A DNA stretch of 64,000 nt, from assembly GCA_018524725.1 (NCBI GenBank), contig JAEUWP010000633.1, forward strand, positions 1 to 64,000, given 5' to 3'. The notes below the pieces were generated by a model that made no database searches, was not told the origin of the DNA, and saw only the letters and a list, made by a program, of their open reading frames with translations. Below, in pieces: positions 32,703 to 45,600 of the stretch; positions within the stretch are counted from its first letter, which is position 1; every line of letters begins with the position of its first letter. Source of the stretch: Podaxis mareebaensis (lineage: Eukaryota; Basidiomycota; Agaricomycetes; Agaricales; Agaricaceae). Made by a program: the position numbers and the translations under genes.

Positions 32703-34664
32703 TCAAGTGTGAGCCTTAACCCTCACCTCACGCCAAAATTCTTCCCACCGTGGTGCACGTTCTTTCCTCGCACGTTCGACTGCGCGCGCATTATCTTCCT
32801 CTTCAGGCTCTTCCCTTCTCGGTGTGAGCTTCGCAATGTGACGCTCCGACGGCGAGTTTTTCTTGACACCTTTTCCCCCGGACGCTGCTGCCGGAGTAGA
32901 GGCCGAAGGCACAGCGGTATGCCCGAAAGCTTCCCTCTGTGCGACCGCAATTCGATCCAAGGCCTTGATCAGAGACGGTGTCGCAGGTACGGGAGCCGCG
33001 CCGGGGAGCGGTATAGAGGTTATTCCTCCAGCATCGACGCTCAACCCAGATGAATGGCGCTTCATAAACGCAGGACTCCATTGATTATGATCTTCAGATT
33101 GATGTCGTTGACTGATGCTTGTCAAGTCCTCTTCTTCATGATCAGAGTAATCTGGCGTCCCTTCGATATTAGTACCTTTCAACTTCTTGAGTTCAGCGAG
33201 TTCAGCGTCGTAATCGATTACGAGTGGTTTCACTGGGTCTTCAGTAGTAGGTTTCTTCTGCAGCGCTTTGGGTGGTTCATCAACTAATGTTGGTGTGGAG
33301 GAGGAATAGGAAAGGGGCGGGGGTGTCAGCGGAGAAACCTTGAGATCGTCTTCCTCCTCATCCGATGAACTGAGCTGGTCGATTGCGCCGAATTTGACCG
33401 GTTTGCGTTTTCGTGAACTCGGGTGTTGGAGGTGACGTTTGCGAGATTGTGTACGTGATTTCTTCAGGAAACCACCGGGAGGTGAGATAGGCAAAGGAGC
33501 GGAGAGATCGTCGAACTTCAAGGGTGATTTGGGAGTGGCTTTGAGATCTGAATCAGGAGGGAATAGGATATTATCCCGCTTGTCCTTCTTTGAGAAGAAT
33601 CGATCCCAGAAAGATTTGGGGGGCTCGAATATTCCCGCTCTATCAGCTTGATTAGGGAGGTTGGCCATGTAATCGGCGAGATAGTTGTCCCACTTCTACG
33701 GTGGCGTTCAATAAGCGAAAGCAGTGTAGCAGTTATGGATAACATACCTCGTCAGGACATTCACCGAGCCATCGTCGCAACGCCCAGTCTGCGGCCACAC
33801 CAAAAGCAAGGAATAGGCAATATGCTGCACTGAGCCCCTTCTCCTTACCGGTTCCCCAGCCGTCGCCGTTGTGAAGCCAAAGGCGTTCCCAAACGTTGGC
33901 CCAGGCGTCCACCCTCGGACTTATAAGTAATGATATCGATAGAACGACGCCAAATGCTCCATTAGAAGACGTGCAAAAGCGAAGGGTTGGGTGAAGAAAC
34001 CTGGAATGGAACTTCGGGACGAAATAGAAGAAGAGGACGAGGAAAGTGAGGAGAGGAACAGAAATAGATGTCAGGATGACCCTTGGTGTAAGGGACGGGT
34101 GGATGATAACTGAGAGTGCAAGAGATGCCAAGGCACTAGATGCAAGAGGTTAACATTAGGTTTGGGCTCCATTAAGGTCCACCTACCCTCCAGACATTCC
34201 GCCCATGCCCAGCGCTGCATAACGATAACGACCGGCAAGAAGTGTAGCCACTATGCAGACTAGGATCCAAACTACTAGGAACGATTTTGGTGTCAATGGA
34301 GCTGACGTAGTTTTCGCCGGGATAAGGAGGGACAAGAAAGAGGTCAGATGTACTTGGTAGATAGTTAGCTATAGCCAGGTAAGAGACAGCCAGTCGACAT
34401 ACGCCCTGTTGTGTATCCACAAGCTAAACCACCAATTCCTCCTTCCAAAAACCAGGTAAACTTGCGTTTCCTGTCCTTCTCAAAAGCCCCTGGCAAAGCA
34501 GCATAATCGGCTCGGGACGGAAATGAGCGTGATCGATCGAGCATCAGGAAAGTTCCGGCAAATGTGAGGACGAAAGATAAACACAGCAGAGGCAAAGTAT
34601 AAGCAAGAGAATACGGAGTAGAAGAGAGCAAATAAGTTAGAGTTGGATGAGATTCGTCGGACAT
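32703..34664 (-). CDS. DUF4203 (TM7S3/TM198-like) membrane protein
   Basis: The protein starts MSDESHPTLTYLLSSTPYSLAYT, and several membrane segments follow: LPLLCLSFVLTFAGTFLML, FLEGGIGGLACGYTTG, ALASLALSVIIHPSLT, VPLLTFLVLFFYFVP and a segment with NGAFGVVLSISLL. The repeated Gly-rich TM segments and the position of WANVWERLW fit DUF4203 fungal proteins. After KWDNYLADYMANLPNQADRAGIF comes a long cytosolic tail (about 300 residues, 32703-33668). It is rich in Ser, Pro and acidic stretches (SSSDEEEDDLK) and ends in a basic segment, WEEFWREVRVKAHT-stop. The function of the family is not established. Four or five introns are present in the membrane half, while the tail is one exon. Confidence 0.75.
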
Positions 34665-36122
34665 TGCAAACCGAGGGTCGTTAATGAGGTCGTGAAGCGT
34701 TAATGGCGTTAAATCGTTACTGCTTGGTTGGTAGGCGTTAATAGACCGTAGAGGTGTCGTAAAGGAGAGTATGGCGTCCTCGTAGCACAGGAATGCCGAG
34801 TATTCCTTAGGGCGTCCGATGCTCTTTGTCGAGCAGGCTGGCGTCTCGTCGCCCGAGGTGTGGTGCTAGATAGGGGTTGTTTGTCTGAGACATTGCATGC
34901 AAACAACGCACATTAAGCCCCACGCATAAGGACACGCGCTTTCAAGCGCATCTCGCCAGGCATATTTTACTAACCTTCAACACTTTGTTACGGATCAGTG
35001 TATCCATGGATTGAACTATGGGAATTTATAAAGAACCTCGAAGCATTGGTCTGTCCTGTAGGCACAGCCTCTCTCTGCAGGCTATTCGTACGATGGCATA
35101 GTGAAGATCTAATATGGCATGAACATAGGCGAGGAACGAAACAACAATTGTAGTGCTATGGATAAAACACCTTCTCCCAGTTTCCCGGTGCCTACTATAA
35201 CGATAACAGAAATTGGACCGATAGTTTGCATGCCTCAAGGTCATTCCCTGCCCCTACGCTCGCTGACGACTTCATCCAGATAAAACGAAACACCCAAGAC
35301 ATCCATGAGATACGTGGCTGAAAAGAGGGGCAAATACAACCAAATGTTCACCGAAACTACGTAAAAAAGTACGATACGGTGGGCCCAGGCTGAATACTCA
35401 AATATTCAGACATGGCCATAACAGTTTTTCGCATTGTCCGCGGACGATCATGGATTCTGGACTACCTCAACCCATCGCGCCCGTGATCAATACAGCATCT
35501 TATCTAGTCCATATCATCGGCGGGCAAGAGCTCAGGCATCTCATGCAAAAATGTTGAAACCCTAGGTATGGAGCTCCCTGGGGAACTGATCAGATATCTC
35601 GAATGTACAACCTCCGCCCTAATTCCCAGGCACGATGCCGGTGAGTTTCGTATTTGGAACGCGTAGCTAACCCCTCGGCTTGAAGTCTGGCGCTCGGAGG
35701 AAGTGAGCTGTGAACAGTTCTTGACAATCACCCCTCTCGGCTCGCCAAGGACGTCAACCCTCAGGCAGGCCCTATTTGACGTATCATGCTTCCGGGGCTG
35801 GCAGCACAAGCACACTTCTCTTACTCACGAGGTTCTTTCTTGTTATCACGCCCACTTGTGATTGGCTTCATGGACCCTTTTTACTAAAAAGATTAAGCAA
35901 GGGTCCGAAAAATGTATGAAGACTCAAAGATCGGACTTGGCACTCTAGGAGGGTGGTGAAAATGGGGATTCCGGTGTTAATCACCATAGTCTGCAGTGTC
36001 CGCTCCCAACAAAACACCGATCCGTGGGATTGCGATGTCCTGTTGCAATCCCCCAGTAAGCTTCGAGAGTCAGTCAGAGTTCTTGCCGAACGTGTTACGA
36101 CGCCTCAGGGCAATGAGAGGAG
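34665..36122. other. 1.5 kb intergenic region, no gene seen
   Basis: Only short frames occur; the longest is 35504-35815 on the minus strand and has no family resemblance. No tRNA boxes or repeats are evident. Confidence 0.45.
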
Positions 36123-36130
36123 TATTTAAG
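36123..36130 (+). promoter_or_regulatory. TATA-like element of the aldo/keto reductase gene
   Basis: TATTTAAG lies 100 bases upstream of the ATG at 36230, the same spacing as the TATA box of the first DUF6533 gene. Confidence 0.4.
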
Positions 36131-36229
36131 TAGACTGGCTTTTCAAACGACTCAGTATTCTTCGAACTCCTCAACAACCTTACATTCTTGGCACCTTCAG
36201 ATTCTCTCACTCACGAATACCAGTACTCC

Positions 36230-37735
36230 ATGTCGAACCTGACTTTCGCCGGTCCTGCACCTCCACCGTCAGGTCTGGGGAGGTACCGCCAGTTGTCACC
36301 CAACGCCGGTGTGCATGTTTCACCAATCCAGCTTGGTGGGATGAGCATCGGCGATCAGTGGGCCAAGCTGGGAGAAATGTCTAAGGAGTCCAGCTTCAAG
36401 CTTCTGGACGCTTACTTCGACAATGGCGGCAATTTCATTGATACTGCCGGTAACTAGTGAGTGGGAATCTGGACTCATGCATCATGAGCGTATCCTGATT
36501 TCACCTATTTGATAGCCAAAATGGTACCTCTGAAGAATTTATCGGTGAATGGGCCGAGAAGAGGGGCATTCGTGACCAGCTCTTCATTGCGACGAAAGTA
36601 AGCGTAATTAAACAAAGCAGTGGAGCTCGGGACTTACATTTAATCATGCAGTATTCTAGCAACCCAAGGCAGTATGATCCATCCATCCAGCAGAAGATCA
36701 TGTATTGTGGGAATAGCACCAAGACGATGTACCTTACCATTGAGGATTCCCTGAAAAGGCTGAGAACGACCTACATTGACTTGTTCTACGTTCATTGGTG
36801 GGATTGGGACACCAGTGTCGAAGAAATCATGCGATCTTTGAACGTTCTCGTACAGCAACGGAAGGTTCTCTATCTGGTATGCTCTCGTGGCACCGCATCG
36901 AATCAACAGTTATCTGACAGAACCAAAGGGCGTATCCGATACTCCAGCTTGGGTCGTTACCAAGGCTAACGCATACGCCCGTCAGCATGGCCTGACTCCA
37001 TTCAGCGTCTACCAAGGAGCTTGGAACATCATGGAAAGATCTTTTGAGCGGGAGATCATTCCTATGGCCCGCGCCGAAGGTAAGCAAATAATACAGCTGA
37101 GGTCATATAGCTGTATGGAGGGTCTGAACGGCGATATAGGCTTGGCCTTGGCCCCTTGGGCTGTGCTTGCTGGAGGAAAGATCCGTACAGATGAGGAGGA
37201 AGAGAGACGTCGCCAAACAGGAGAGAATGGAAGAACAATGTTCTTACCCGATTGGGAAAGAGACGAAAAGGAGAAAAAAGTATGCAAAGCATTAGAAAAG
37301 GTTGCAGCCGAAGTCGGGGCGAAGCACATCACTGCTGGTGCGTCATAACAATATCCGAGTCAAACAGAACTGCCTGACACTTTGTATAGTTGCAATTGCA
37401 TATTTGATGCACAAGACTACACACGTGTTCCCTATAATTGGAGGAAGAAAGGTGGAGCAGCTGTTGGCCAACCTGGAGGCGCTTGAGCTTTCCTTGAGCC
37501 AGGAACAAATGAAGTATTTGGAAAGCGCAACCGAGTTCGACCCGGGATTCCCGTACTGAATGATTGTGAGCACTATGCCCGAAAGAATGATCTTGATTGC
37601 CTAAACTGATCACTGTTGCAGGGTAACGGCACCGCCTATTGGTCGTTCATGTTGATGAGCGGCCACATCGACAAACAGCCGTATGCGGAGCCAATTAAAC
37701 ATCAGAAAACTGTAGAGCAGAAAGAAGGACAATAG
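36230..37735 (+). CDS. aldo/keto reductase, aryl-alcohol dehydrogenase type, with internal TGA
   Basis: This NADPH-dependent reductase resembles fungal AAD and norsolorinic acid reductase-like proteins. The start is [20 protein letters not shown]. Catalytic tetrad positions are visible: Asp in NFIDTAGN, Tyr in the following [13 protein letters not shown], Lys in LFIATKY and His in [10 protein letters not shown]. Further on are [45 protein letters not shown] and [12 protein letters not shown]. The frame meets a TGA at 37557-37559 after DPGFPY. If it is ignored, MI, an intron (37566-37621) and [11 protein letters not shown] continue in frame to the stop at 37733-37735. Family members usually read GFPxxMIG here, so the TGA looks like a nonsense mutation trimming about 40 residues. 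The catalytic barrel is complete before it. Confidence 0.8.
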
Positions 37736-38283
37736 CCGGGTGTAACGGTATTTCGAGTTGGAATTGCGATCGAAACAACTGCTGGAATTACAATGTAATC
37801 ACCATAAACAAGTACACGAGTTAGCTGATATCGTCAAATTCTTGTTCAGCCGGACAGTATACAACTGGGAGAGAACAAGGTCCTTGCTGACTGAAGGCAC
37901 TGGTGAAATATGTGACCGACGCATCTTCGATGCCCGCGTCGCGCATCATGAACTAGCGTGAGTTCCTCCCCCTCATTAGTGGGCTATCCTCTTTTCGTGG
38001 ACTCCACTTGGTATACATCACTTTCCGCTCCGCGATTCCGTTGAGCAAAGTGATGTATGATCTATTTGTACTATGCTCATACAAGTCATGATGGCCAATG
38101 AGTACACTATCGAGAGTTGTGGCAGCATCAGTAACTCGGGTGATAGCAATGCACGATGCCCTATATCCTTTCCTTGGCTTGATTTATGAGCATCATACAG
38201 CAATTGTCAGAAAGGGTTAAAAGGGCCAGTAGTGCTTTACCGCCGTGAGTTCCTCATACTGCTCCTTCTCAAACTCAAGCTGC
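37736..38283. other. gap upstream of the patatin gene, 5' exon possible
   Basis: A 67-codon open stretch at 37758-37961 (no ATG start; hydrophilic, helix-like) ends at a GTGAGT donor, and a second possible donor/acceptor pair lies at 38245-38296. These could be 5' exons of the patatin gene, but the phases I tried do not join cleanly. Confidence 0.3.
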
Positions 38284-41037
38284 ATGTCTATTATAGAAGT
38301 CGCGAAATCCGTCACCACCTGTCTTCTCAAAGCAGAGTCCAGCGCGACGTCTTCGCGGATATGGTTCAAATCAAAGCCCGTGGACCAGACTTTCTGCTAT
38401 CGTGTTGCACAACTCCAACTGTCCACGGACTCGTGTGACCAAGGCCATAACGACACTGACTCTCTGAATCCTGGTGGTTGGAGCTGGTTTGAAATCGTTA
38501 TCCTCCCGGACGACAGCAGTGACATTCCTAGGACCAAGCATGGAAAGGAACTTGCATGGCGCAGTCACAGCAATAGGCTAGATCCCCAGGACACGGCAGA
38601 CAATATCAGCCGGTGTTATGGGAAAGTATTTGACCGCAGAGAGGAAATCTTGAATGTGTTAGAGGTTAGTACAGGTTGCCTTTTCTGACTGTCGTTACTC
38701 ACGAGCTTACCACCCAGGTTGGCAACGTAATTGCAATCCGCGTTTGCGTACGATATGCTGGGTGGATAAATAATGCATGCCAAGGTCATTTGATCGCCAA
38801 AGTCCTCGATGAAGGTGCGCTGTACAGCGGCTCCACTATATATTGCCAATCAGTGCTTATACCGACTTTAGATATTTTCTCACCAGTGTCATGGACCTTG
38901 TCACCCTCAGCGGCACCGCCTGACATACCCGACACTATTGAGAACGGCCTCTACAGCTTGGTCTCGACAACAGAAAGCCATGTTCAAGCCACAGATAGTG
39001 GTATAGCTTCAGAAATCTGGTTCAAGACGCCGGTAAGTACGAAACATTGGTCTATATTTTCGATTTTTGCGTTCGTTTAATGTCGTTTTATAGGTGTTAG
39101 ATCAGTTCACGATCAGCAAGATCGAAGACATACAGTTATTCACCGTTGCGCACCATCAAGAACATTCAAATGGCGACGTAGACAAATGGAGTTGGTTTGA
39201 TCTCGTTATCCTCGAAACGCAGGAGTCCACAAAACCTAAGGTCAAAGATGGGCGCTCCTTAGTGTGGTTTAGTCATAAAGCCACTGCTGGGAACCGGGAG
39301 GGAAACGACGAACAGCCCGGGAGGCTCTTTGACTCACAGGATGAAATTCTCAAATTGGTCGAGGTGCGGATTCAATCCCGTTCATATCCAGCCTCAATGC
39401 TTATTGACACGCTGGCTCCCTTAGCCAGGGAATGTTATCGGCGTACGAATATGCGCACAGTTCTCGGGCTGGGAAACTCATGCTCACAGCGGTCGGCTTG
39501 TCGTTCGCATCTCCAACAAAGGTGAGAGGACGTCCTGACGTTCCAAATGGCTTCTAAGTGATCCATCCTTCCAGGCCCTCGTGGGTCGTCGTCGAAGCCG
39601 ACGGTGGACTGGAAATCGATTCGTCGAGACAACGTTGAGTTGCAGAAGAAGTTGGACGCCCATCTGGAGGCAGCTGGTGGAGATGACCGGACAGCAGTTT
39701 CGATTGAATCAGAACTTTTGAGCAAGGAGCTCCGAGCTGACCACGAATATGGTGCCGGAGACAGGCCCCTGAAGCTCTTGTCTTTAGGTAAGTAAATTTC
39801 CACCCAATCGCACTCATCAGTCAACTCCGTGCAGATGGAGGGGGCGTACGAGGGATTTCTTGCCTTTATATCCTTAAGGATATCATGAGTCGAATTGCCG
39901 GAGATCCGAACGCCAAGCCTTGCGACTACTTTGACATGATGGCCGGAACGAGTACAGGAGGGTAAGTCGTCCACGTTGTATTGATCACGAGAGTTCGAGC
40001 CCCTCAATATAAATGGCATAGACTCATTACGATTATGCTCGGGAGGTTACGAATGACCGTTGACCAGTGTATCGAAGCATATCAACGCTTGGCCTCCAAA
40101 ATATTTAAAGCTGGTGCCCTGAGCCAGATTGATAGCATAGCAAATTGTGGTGCACGATACTCAGGGAGTGCCTTGGAAGGTGCGATCAAGGAAGTCGTTG
40201 AACAGTATACGGGCGATGTGGACGCTCCTATGCGTGACCCGCTGGAAAATCCCTGTAAAGTGTGGGTGGGAAGTTCCTGATGTCATAAATCGACTCAAAT
40301 CCAACATTATGATAGGTTCGTTCTCGCATGCCGAGCAGATGATATCAGCAACCACATTGCAACACATCTTCGTACTTATACGAATCCGCACGTGGAAAAG
40401 TCCTTTGCAGACTATAAAATTTGGGAAGCGGCTCGAGCCACGTCCGCGGCACCAACATATTTTCCTTGCATCAAGCTTGGTGACTACGAGTACGTCGATG
40501 GAGGCTTGAGTTTCAATAATCCAGTCCTTTTGTAAGCTAGTGCCTCGATTCGATCGTTCCGTTTCCTTACGTCCCCGCCCAAACAGACTGATGGGGGAAG
40601 CCCGCCTTTATTACGGCTTCGCGAGAGAAATTGGTTGCTTGGTGACTATTGGAACTGGAATGGCTCCGAACATCACTTTGTCAACCAATGGCGCTAATAT
40701 TCTCAAGAATGCAGTGGGAACTGCCGCGTTGATAAAGGGAATGTCGCAACTAGCAACGAAAAGCGAACACGCGAACCAAGTGGCTAAGCTCTTGGTGAAA
40801 CCGGGGCACTATTTCCGCTTCAACGTAGGGGTGAAGATTGCCGAGAAAAGGTGGATCGGTGAAGATCCGGAAGAAGCGGAACATTTTACACTGGAGAACT
40901 GGGCCAACACCGCAATCGACCTCGATGATTATAAAGGAATGGGAACTTTTGTCCAGTTGACGACGGATTACCTGAAGGAGCAAGTACAGCGGGTAGCAGA
41001 ATGTGCCACGAAACTACCACCCAAACTGAGTTCATGA
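38284..41037 (+). CDS. patatin-like phospholipase with two tandem N-terminal repeats
   Basis: The C-terminal half is a patatin-type lipid acyl hydrolase. It has the oxyanion motif GGGVRG after KLLSLD, the nucleophile motif AGTSTGG (GxSxG), then ATSAAPTYFP and the catalytic DGG in YVDGGLSFNNP. The end is KLPPKLSS-stop. Upstream are two copies of a domain of about 150 residues. Copy 1 has SSRIWFKS, WSWFEIVIL, KHGKELAWRSHS, EEILNVLE and VGNVIAIRVCVRYAGW. Copy 2 has ASEIWFKT, WSWFDLVIL, KDGRSLVWFSHK, DEILKLVE and PGNVIGVRICAQFSGW. Each copy is cut by an intron just before the GNVI segment, which supports internal duplication. The linker VDWKSIRRDNVELQKKLDAHLE may be a coiled coil. I chose the ATG at 38284; an upstream exon is possible. 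Confidence 0.78.
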
Positions 41038-41262
41038 CGATTATTCACAATACTGTTGCTCTTTATTTTACTTATTCCAAATCTAGTGATATACCCGTTT
41101 TGCCCTAATTAAAAGGACTCATCGAATGTTAGTGTTTCATGGTGACTAAAAATAAGCTTCGGACCACGGCTAATGTTTCCGGCAACCTGAAGTGTGACTT
41201 ATTCAGCGCTCTCTGGCGTCTTTCTTTGCTCCCAAGTCACGGCTCACTTGGTTCGACGATAG

Positions 41263-42439
41263 ATGGCTTCGACAACCCCCTCATCGACATGTAACCCATT
41301 TGCTGGTCATCTTGGGCATCTCACCGCGGAACAGGAGAAAATTTTCCTTATATTTAAGGACAATTTATCCAAGGCTAATTTATACCGGCCTCCAACAGAC
41401 GCCTTGAAAGCATCTCATGATGATATAACTTTGCTGTAAGTCAGCCTTATTCATGAATCGGCGTTCGTACGCTCAAAGGTCAATCGAATTGTCACCAGCC
41501 GTTTCCTAAGAGCAAGAAGTTGGCAACCTTCTGCAGCGCAGAAGCAGTTCCACGATGCCGAGAGTTGGAGGCGGAAGCATGATGTCCACAATCTCTATGC
41601 TACATTCGAAGCCGAAGAGTTTGAGCGCGCAAAGAGGTTCTATCCCAGATGGACCGGTCGTCGTGATAAGGTATGCAGCTTACTGGAGATTCAAATCGTT
41701 TCCTATGCTGAAGTAGGGTAAGAAAGGACTACCTCTCTATGTCTATCGATTGGCTTCTTTGGAACCAGTAGAAAAAGAGCTGAATGCCGTGCCTCCAGAA
41801 AGGCGGTACCAGAGAATGTATGTTACAATATACTCCTTCTTTCAACTCTATTGACGCTAGGCGCCCACCAGTATTGTCCTCTATGAGCTTATGGCAAGAT
41901 TCTGCTTCCCATTGTGTACGGCTCTTCCTCACCCCTCTGCTCCGACACCAATATCTTCCACTACGTCCATCATTGACCTGGAAGGCGTTTCGCTGGGAGC
42001 GATGTGGAGGCTGCGCAACCACCTACAGGAAGCGTCTCGCCTCGCAACAGCGAACTATCCAGAAACATTAAGCACAATCGCTGTTGTGAACTCCCCTTCT
42101 TTCTTCCCGACTGTCTGGGGTTGGATTAAGGTATGGATCAAACATTATCAGCTGTTTGTCTTCTAGTATCTTAAGCTTTCCAAGGGTTGGTTTGATGAAG
42201 GCACAAGGCACAAGATACATGTTCTGGGCAAGGATCCAGGTCCGAAACTTTTGGAACTTGTTAACGCTGAAGATTTGCCCAGACAGTATGGGGGTACGCT
42301 CGACTGGCAATTTGAAGATGAACCCAAGCTCGATGAAGATGCACAAAGGCTCATAGAAGAGATGCCCAGAGGTCCAGTCATTTTCGAAGACAACAAGGTG
42401 GAGCGACCGCCCATTGTGGAGTCGGAAACACAGAACTAA
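41263..42439 (+). CDS. Sec14-like CRAL-TRIO lipid-transfer protein
   Basis: The start MASTTPSSTCNPFAGHLGHLT leads to TAEQEKIFLIFKDNLSKANLY. The CRAL-TRIO N-terminal helix block LRFLRARSWQPSAAQKQFHDAESWRRKHDV follows. The lipid-binding domain includes KGLPLYVYRLASLEP, IDLEGVSLGAMWRLRNHLQEASRLATANYPETLSTIAVVNSPSFFPTVWGWIK and GTRHKIHVLGKDPGPKLLELVNAEDLPRQYGGTLDW. Both stretches are strongly typical of fungal Sec14 homologs, which exchange phosphatidylinositol for phosphatidylcholine. Six exons with GT..AG introns fit. A 5' intron sits inside the LRFLRA junction (near 41436-41497). The C-terminus is acidic. Whether this is the main Sec14 or a paralog cannot be said. Confidence 0.9.
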
Positions 42440-42601
42440 ACTTTATTACATATTTTACTTGGTATCCATTGCCGGTTAATGTATAGGAATACGTTCTACA
42501 ATTACCCCATAATCAGAACTTATAAAGAAAAAGAGGCTCGAGTGTGAGCAGCAAGCGTATGATAAGAGTCTTCATAATAAGATATGAGCAATCTGCAACC
42601 A

Positions 42602-45600
42602 TCAGGCAAAGTCCAATTCATCATCGGGTTCGGCGGTGACTCCATCTTCGTTCCAGATATCCAGGAACTGTAATAGGTTGTGCTTCAGTTCATCGTCCCG
42701 AAAGGAATCAAACTTACTCTGGCTTTCTGTAATTTGACATCTTCGGTGGTCAGTATAGGTGAGGTGGCGTAAGGTAAACGATCCCATGAAATGGGGGTAT
42801 CAAAACGTCTTGTGGCGGGTTTATCACCCACGGCACTCTTCTTTCCGATGACAAATTTGTTGCACTTCCTGCAAGTCCGGTTAGCTTGGAGAGAGGCGGT
42901 CGCAAGAACATCGGGACGTACTCTTCGGACAAGGAATAAAGTGATTTGAGATGCACCTTAAGCAACATCACCATGGCTATAATCACACTTGTTCGCATGA
43001 GGGGGAGCTTGTCAAGGTTGATTTCATCGGATGCTGGAACTGCTGGGATACTCTGTGATGATGGTAGTGGTGGTGGTATATCGACATCCATGACATTCTG
43101 CATTCGGGTTTCGACGTCTAGAATCCAAGGTAATGAGTTGCAACTTACAGCTTCAGGATTTGGTTGTGGCGAGTTCCGAGGAGCAGGCTCCAATGGGGAA
43201 TGCAGCTGCTTCAGTAGATGAGAGGGAGAGATCATCTCGAGTAATTGCATGCCAGTCGTGGACAGAATCACGGTGAGGTATTTGATGACGGTGATAACTT
43301 CCTCCTGTGTTTTATAGTCAAAGGCGGCAAAATTCTCAGCCATGTATCTTGTGAAATCAACATCATCCTGGCGCGCCCATTAATATCTGTTTCAGTTGCG
43401 GAGGTAGATTAGCTTACCTGGGTCGACTTATAGTCGGGATTCTCTTGGAACACCTTAACCAGGGATTTGAGAAACTCCTGGCGCGACGGCCGCTTATCCC
43501 GCACAAGAGAATACCAACGTTGTAATAATGCGATGGGCGAGGGGTCAGTACGGTAACCTTCGAGAGGATGCTTAGATTCAGCAGAGCAGGCTAAGTAGGC
43601 AGGCTAACCTTTGACAACTCCAGTCACAACTTTTTTTTGATAATCAAACGAAGCACGTGCACTAACGATATACCTTGTATTCAGCAGCGAAGCATGCTTT
43701 CCTTGGAGTATAGCATGCAAAGCGCAGGCACGGTTGCTCAAGCTATTAACAGGGCTTGTTTCGAGAGCGATGATAACTGGGAAGGATTGAAGCGGGTGAG
43801 CCAGTCCTTGTTTGATCGTGAAACTTAAAACATCCACAGCAGCGGCTTGATTTGGCGAATGGGGTGACAGTGCCGCCTCCAAAACCTGATTGAGATATCG
43901 TTGTACGATAGCAGAACTGACACTAGAAGGCGGATGTCAGGGGTCGTGATAGGACAGATCATCGCGGCTCACCCTGAGTCTGCGAATCCATCCGTATTTC
44001 CCACGAGCTCGTCCATGTTGACGTTGGTGGGCTTGTTCGGTTTAGATTTTGAAGTCTCTGTTTGGGTGTGGCCTGATCAAGACTTCTGGTTACACGTTCA
44101 TTTAGTGTGTGAACTCACCCTTCATCTGTGCCGAGTGCTTCTCAGATTCCGACACCAAAAACTCCTGCATTATTCTGAGGAGACGACCCTTTTCGTCTTC
44201 TTCGGGTGAGGCGAAGATCGCATCCATGATGCTCGCGGAACGCTCCTTGGTCATCAACGTAGGCTGAGCTCGGAACAAGAATCCTGGAGGAGCAGCTTGA
44301 ATTTGGAAAGATAAATTGAGATATAGGTTAGCATACCAAGACATTGAAGAATTCGTCCACGCAGCATTGGCTGGTCATATTTCTGATATAGCTGCAATAA
44401 ACTATCATAAATATGCTCCACAATCGATCCCTACGAGCGTTGTCAGCTTGCGTGGACTGTGTGTTTCACGATAGACTAACCTTGGATATCGCGTCAATAT
44501 CCTTTGCGAGGGCTATGCGGGCGATCAGCATAAGATGTGAGGTGCTAGGACAGGAACACACCCGGGCTTTCTGTCCTCAAGCGGTCGAAGTTGCAGTGTT
44601 CCCCAAGCAAAGCAACAATGAAGATTAGGACCAACAGGGTTCGAATTTCATTTTGCTCCATCTGATGACTTGAAGGACGTTTGATAGCCTGCTGAAGCCG
44701 ACCTGCATACCACTTAGCCCGAGATCTGAAGTTTTATGTTCTTACTAACCGTTGCAGGATTTCAAGAGGTTGACCAAGCGAATGAAATCGCGGGTGAGGT
44801 GTTGCACAACGACACACATACAACTGACGGCCTCTTGCAGGATCTGGTCGAGTTTTAAATTCCATTCTGATTGTTAGCGAAATCAAGCCCACCTGCACAC
44901 CGCCATTACCAGAAGGCTTGATAATCATAGGCTGCAAAGCAAGCTGCAGCTCGTGCCCAAACTTTCCCGCAGTCTGTGGCATGTGTGGAATTGATACCCG
45001 GAAGATTTTGAGAAGGTAGTCAGTTGTTGTCAACTCCTCGGGCTGGAGTGCAATGTCAGACAATCTCAACCGCATAAAGAGTAAATCTGCTCACTGTCGA
45101 AGCATTCTTGAGGTATGGAAGTAGTGTCGATGCGTTCGTGCCGGAAAGAACAGGGGGATATGCAGAAGTGAACAGATAGATGGTCCTGATACAGTTGACT
45201 ACAGTCTTTCCAGCAAACATTAGGATAGAGTACAAGATCAAGGGAGGAAGGACTCACAAAACCAGGTAGATCTGTAGCGTCCACTAGCCCGTCAATCAAT
45301 GTCTCACAAATCTCCGAGTATCGTCCATGCAGCGCTGCGACCTCGTTCTCCGACTTCTCCGCCACGATCTTATGCAGCAAATCCTCAAGCGGCGACTGTC
45401 GGTCCTTGAAATGTGCTGCAGTGCCCATGATCACAATAACCTTTGCTAGGAGCAAATGCTTGTCACTCGACAAGTGATTGGCCGAAACGGATCTGCCACG
45501 AGCGATGGCGGGGGCCGGGTTTGTACTAGGAAACCAGAGTTCTTCGATGGTCTTTGTTGCAAGTTCTTTAACCGAGTCATCCTCATCCATCATCCGCAGG

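Noticed and set aside
39435..40019. 194-codon minus-strand frame across the patatin gene
   Set aside because: Antisense to well-supported coding exons with the GGGVRG and linker segments; no family resemblance.
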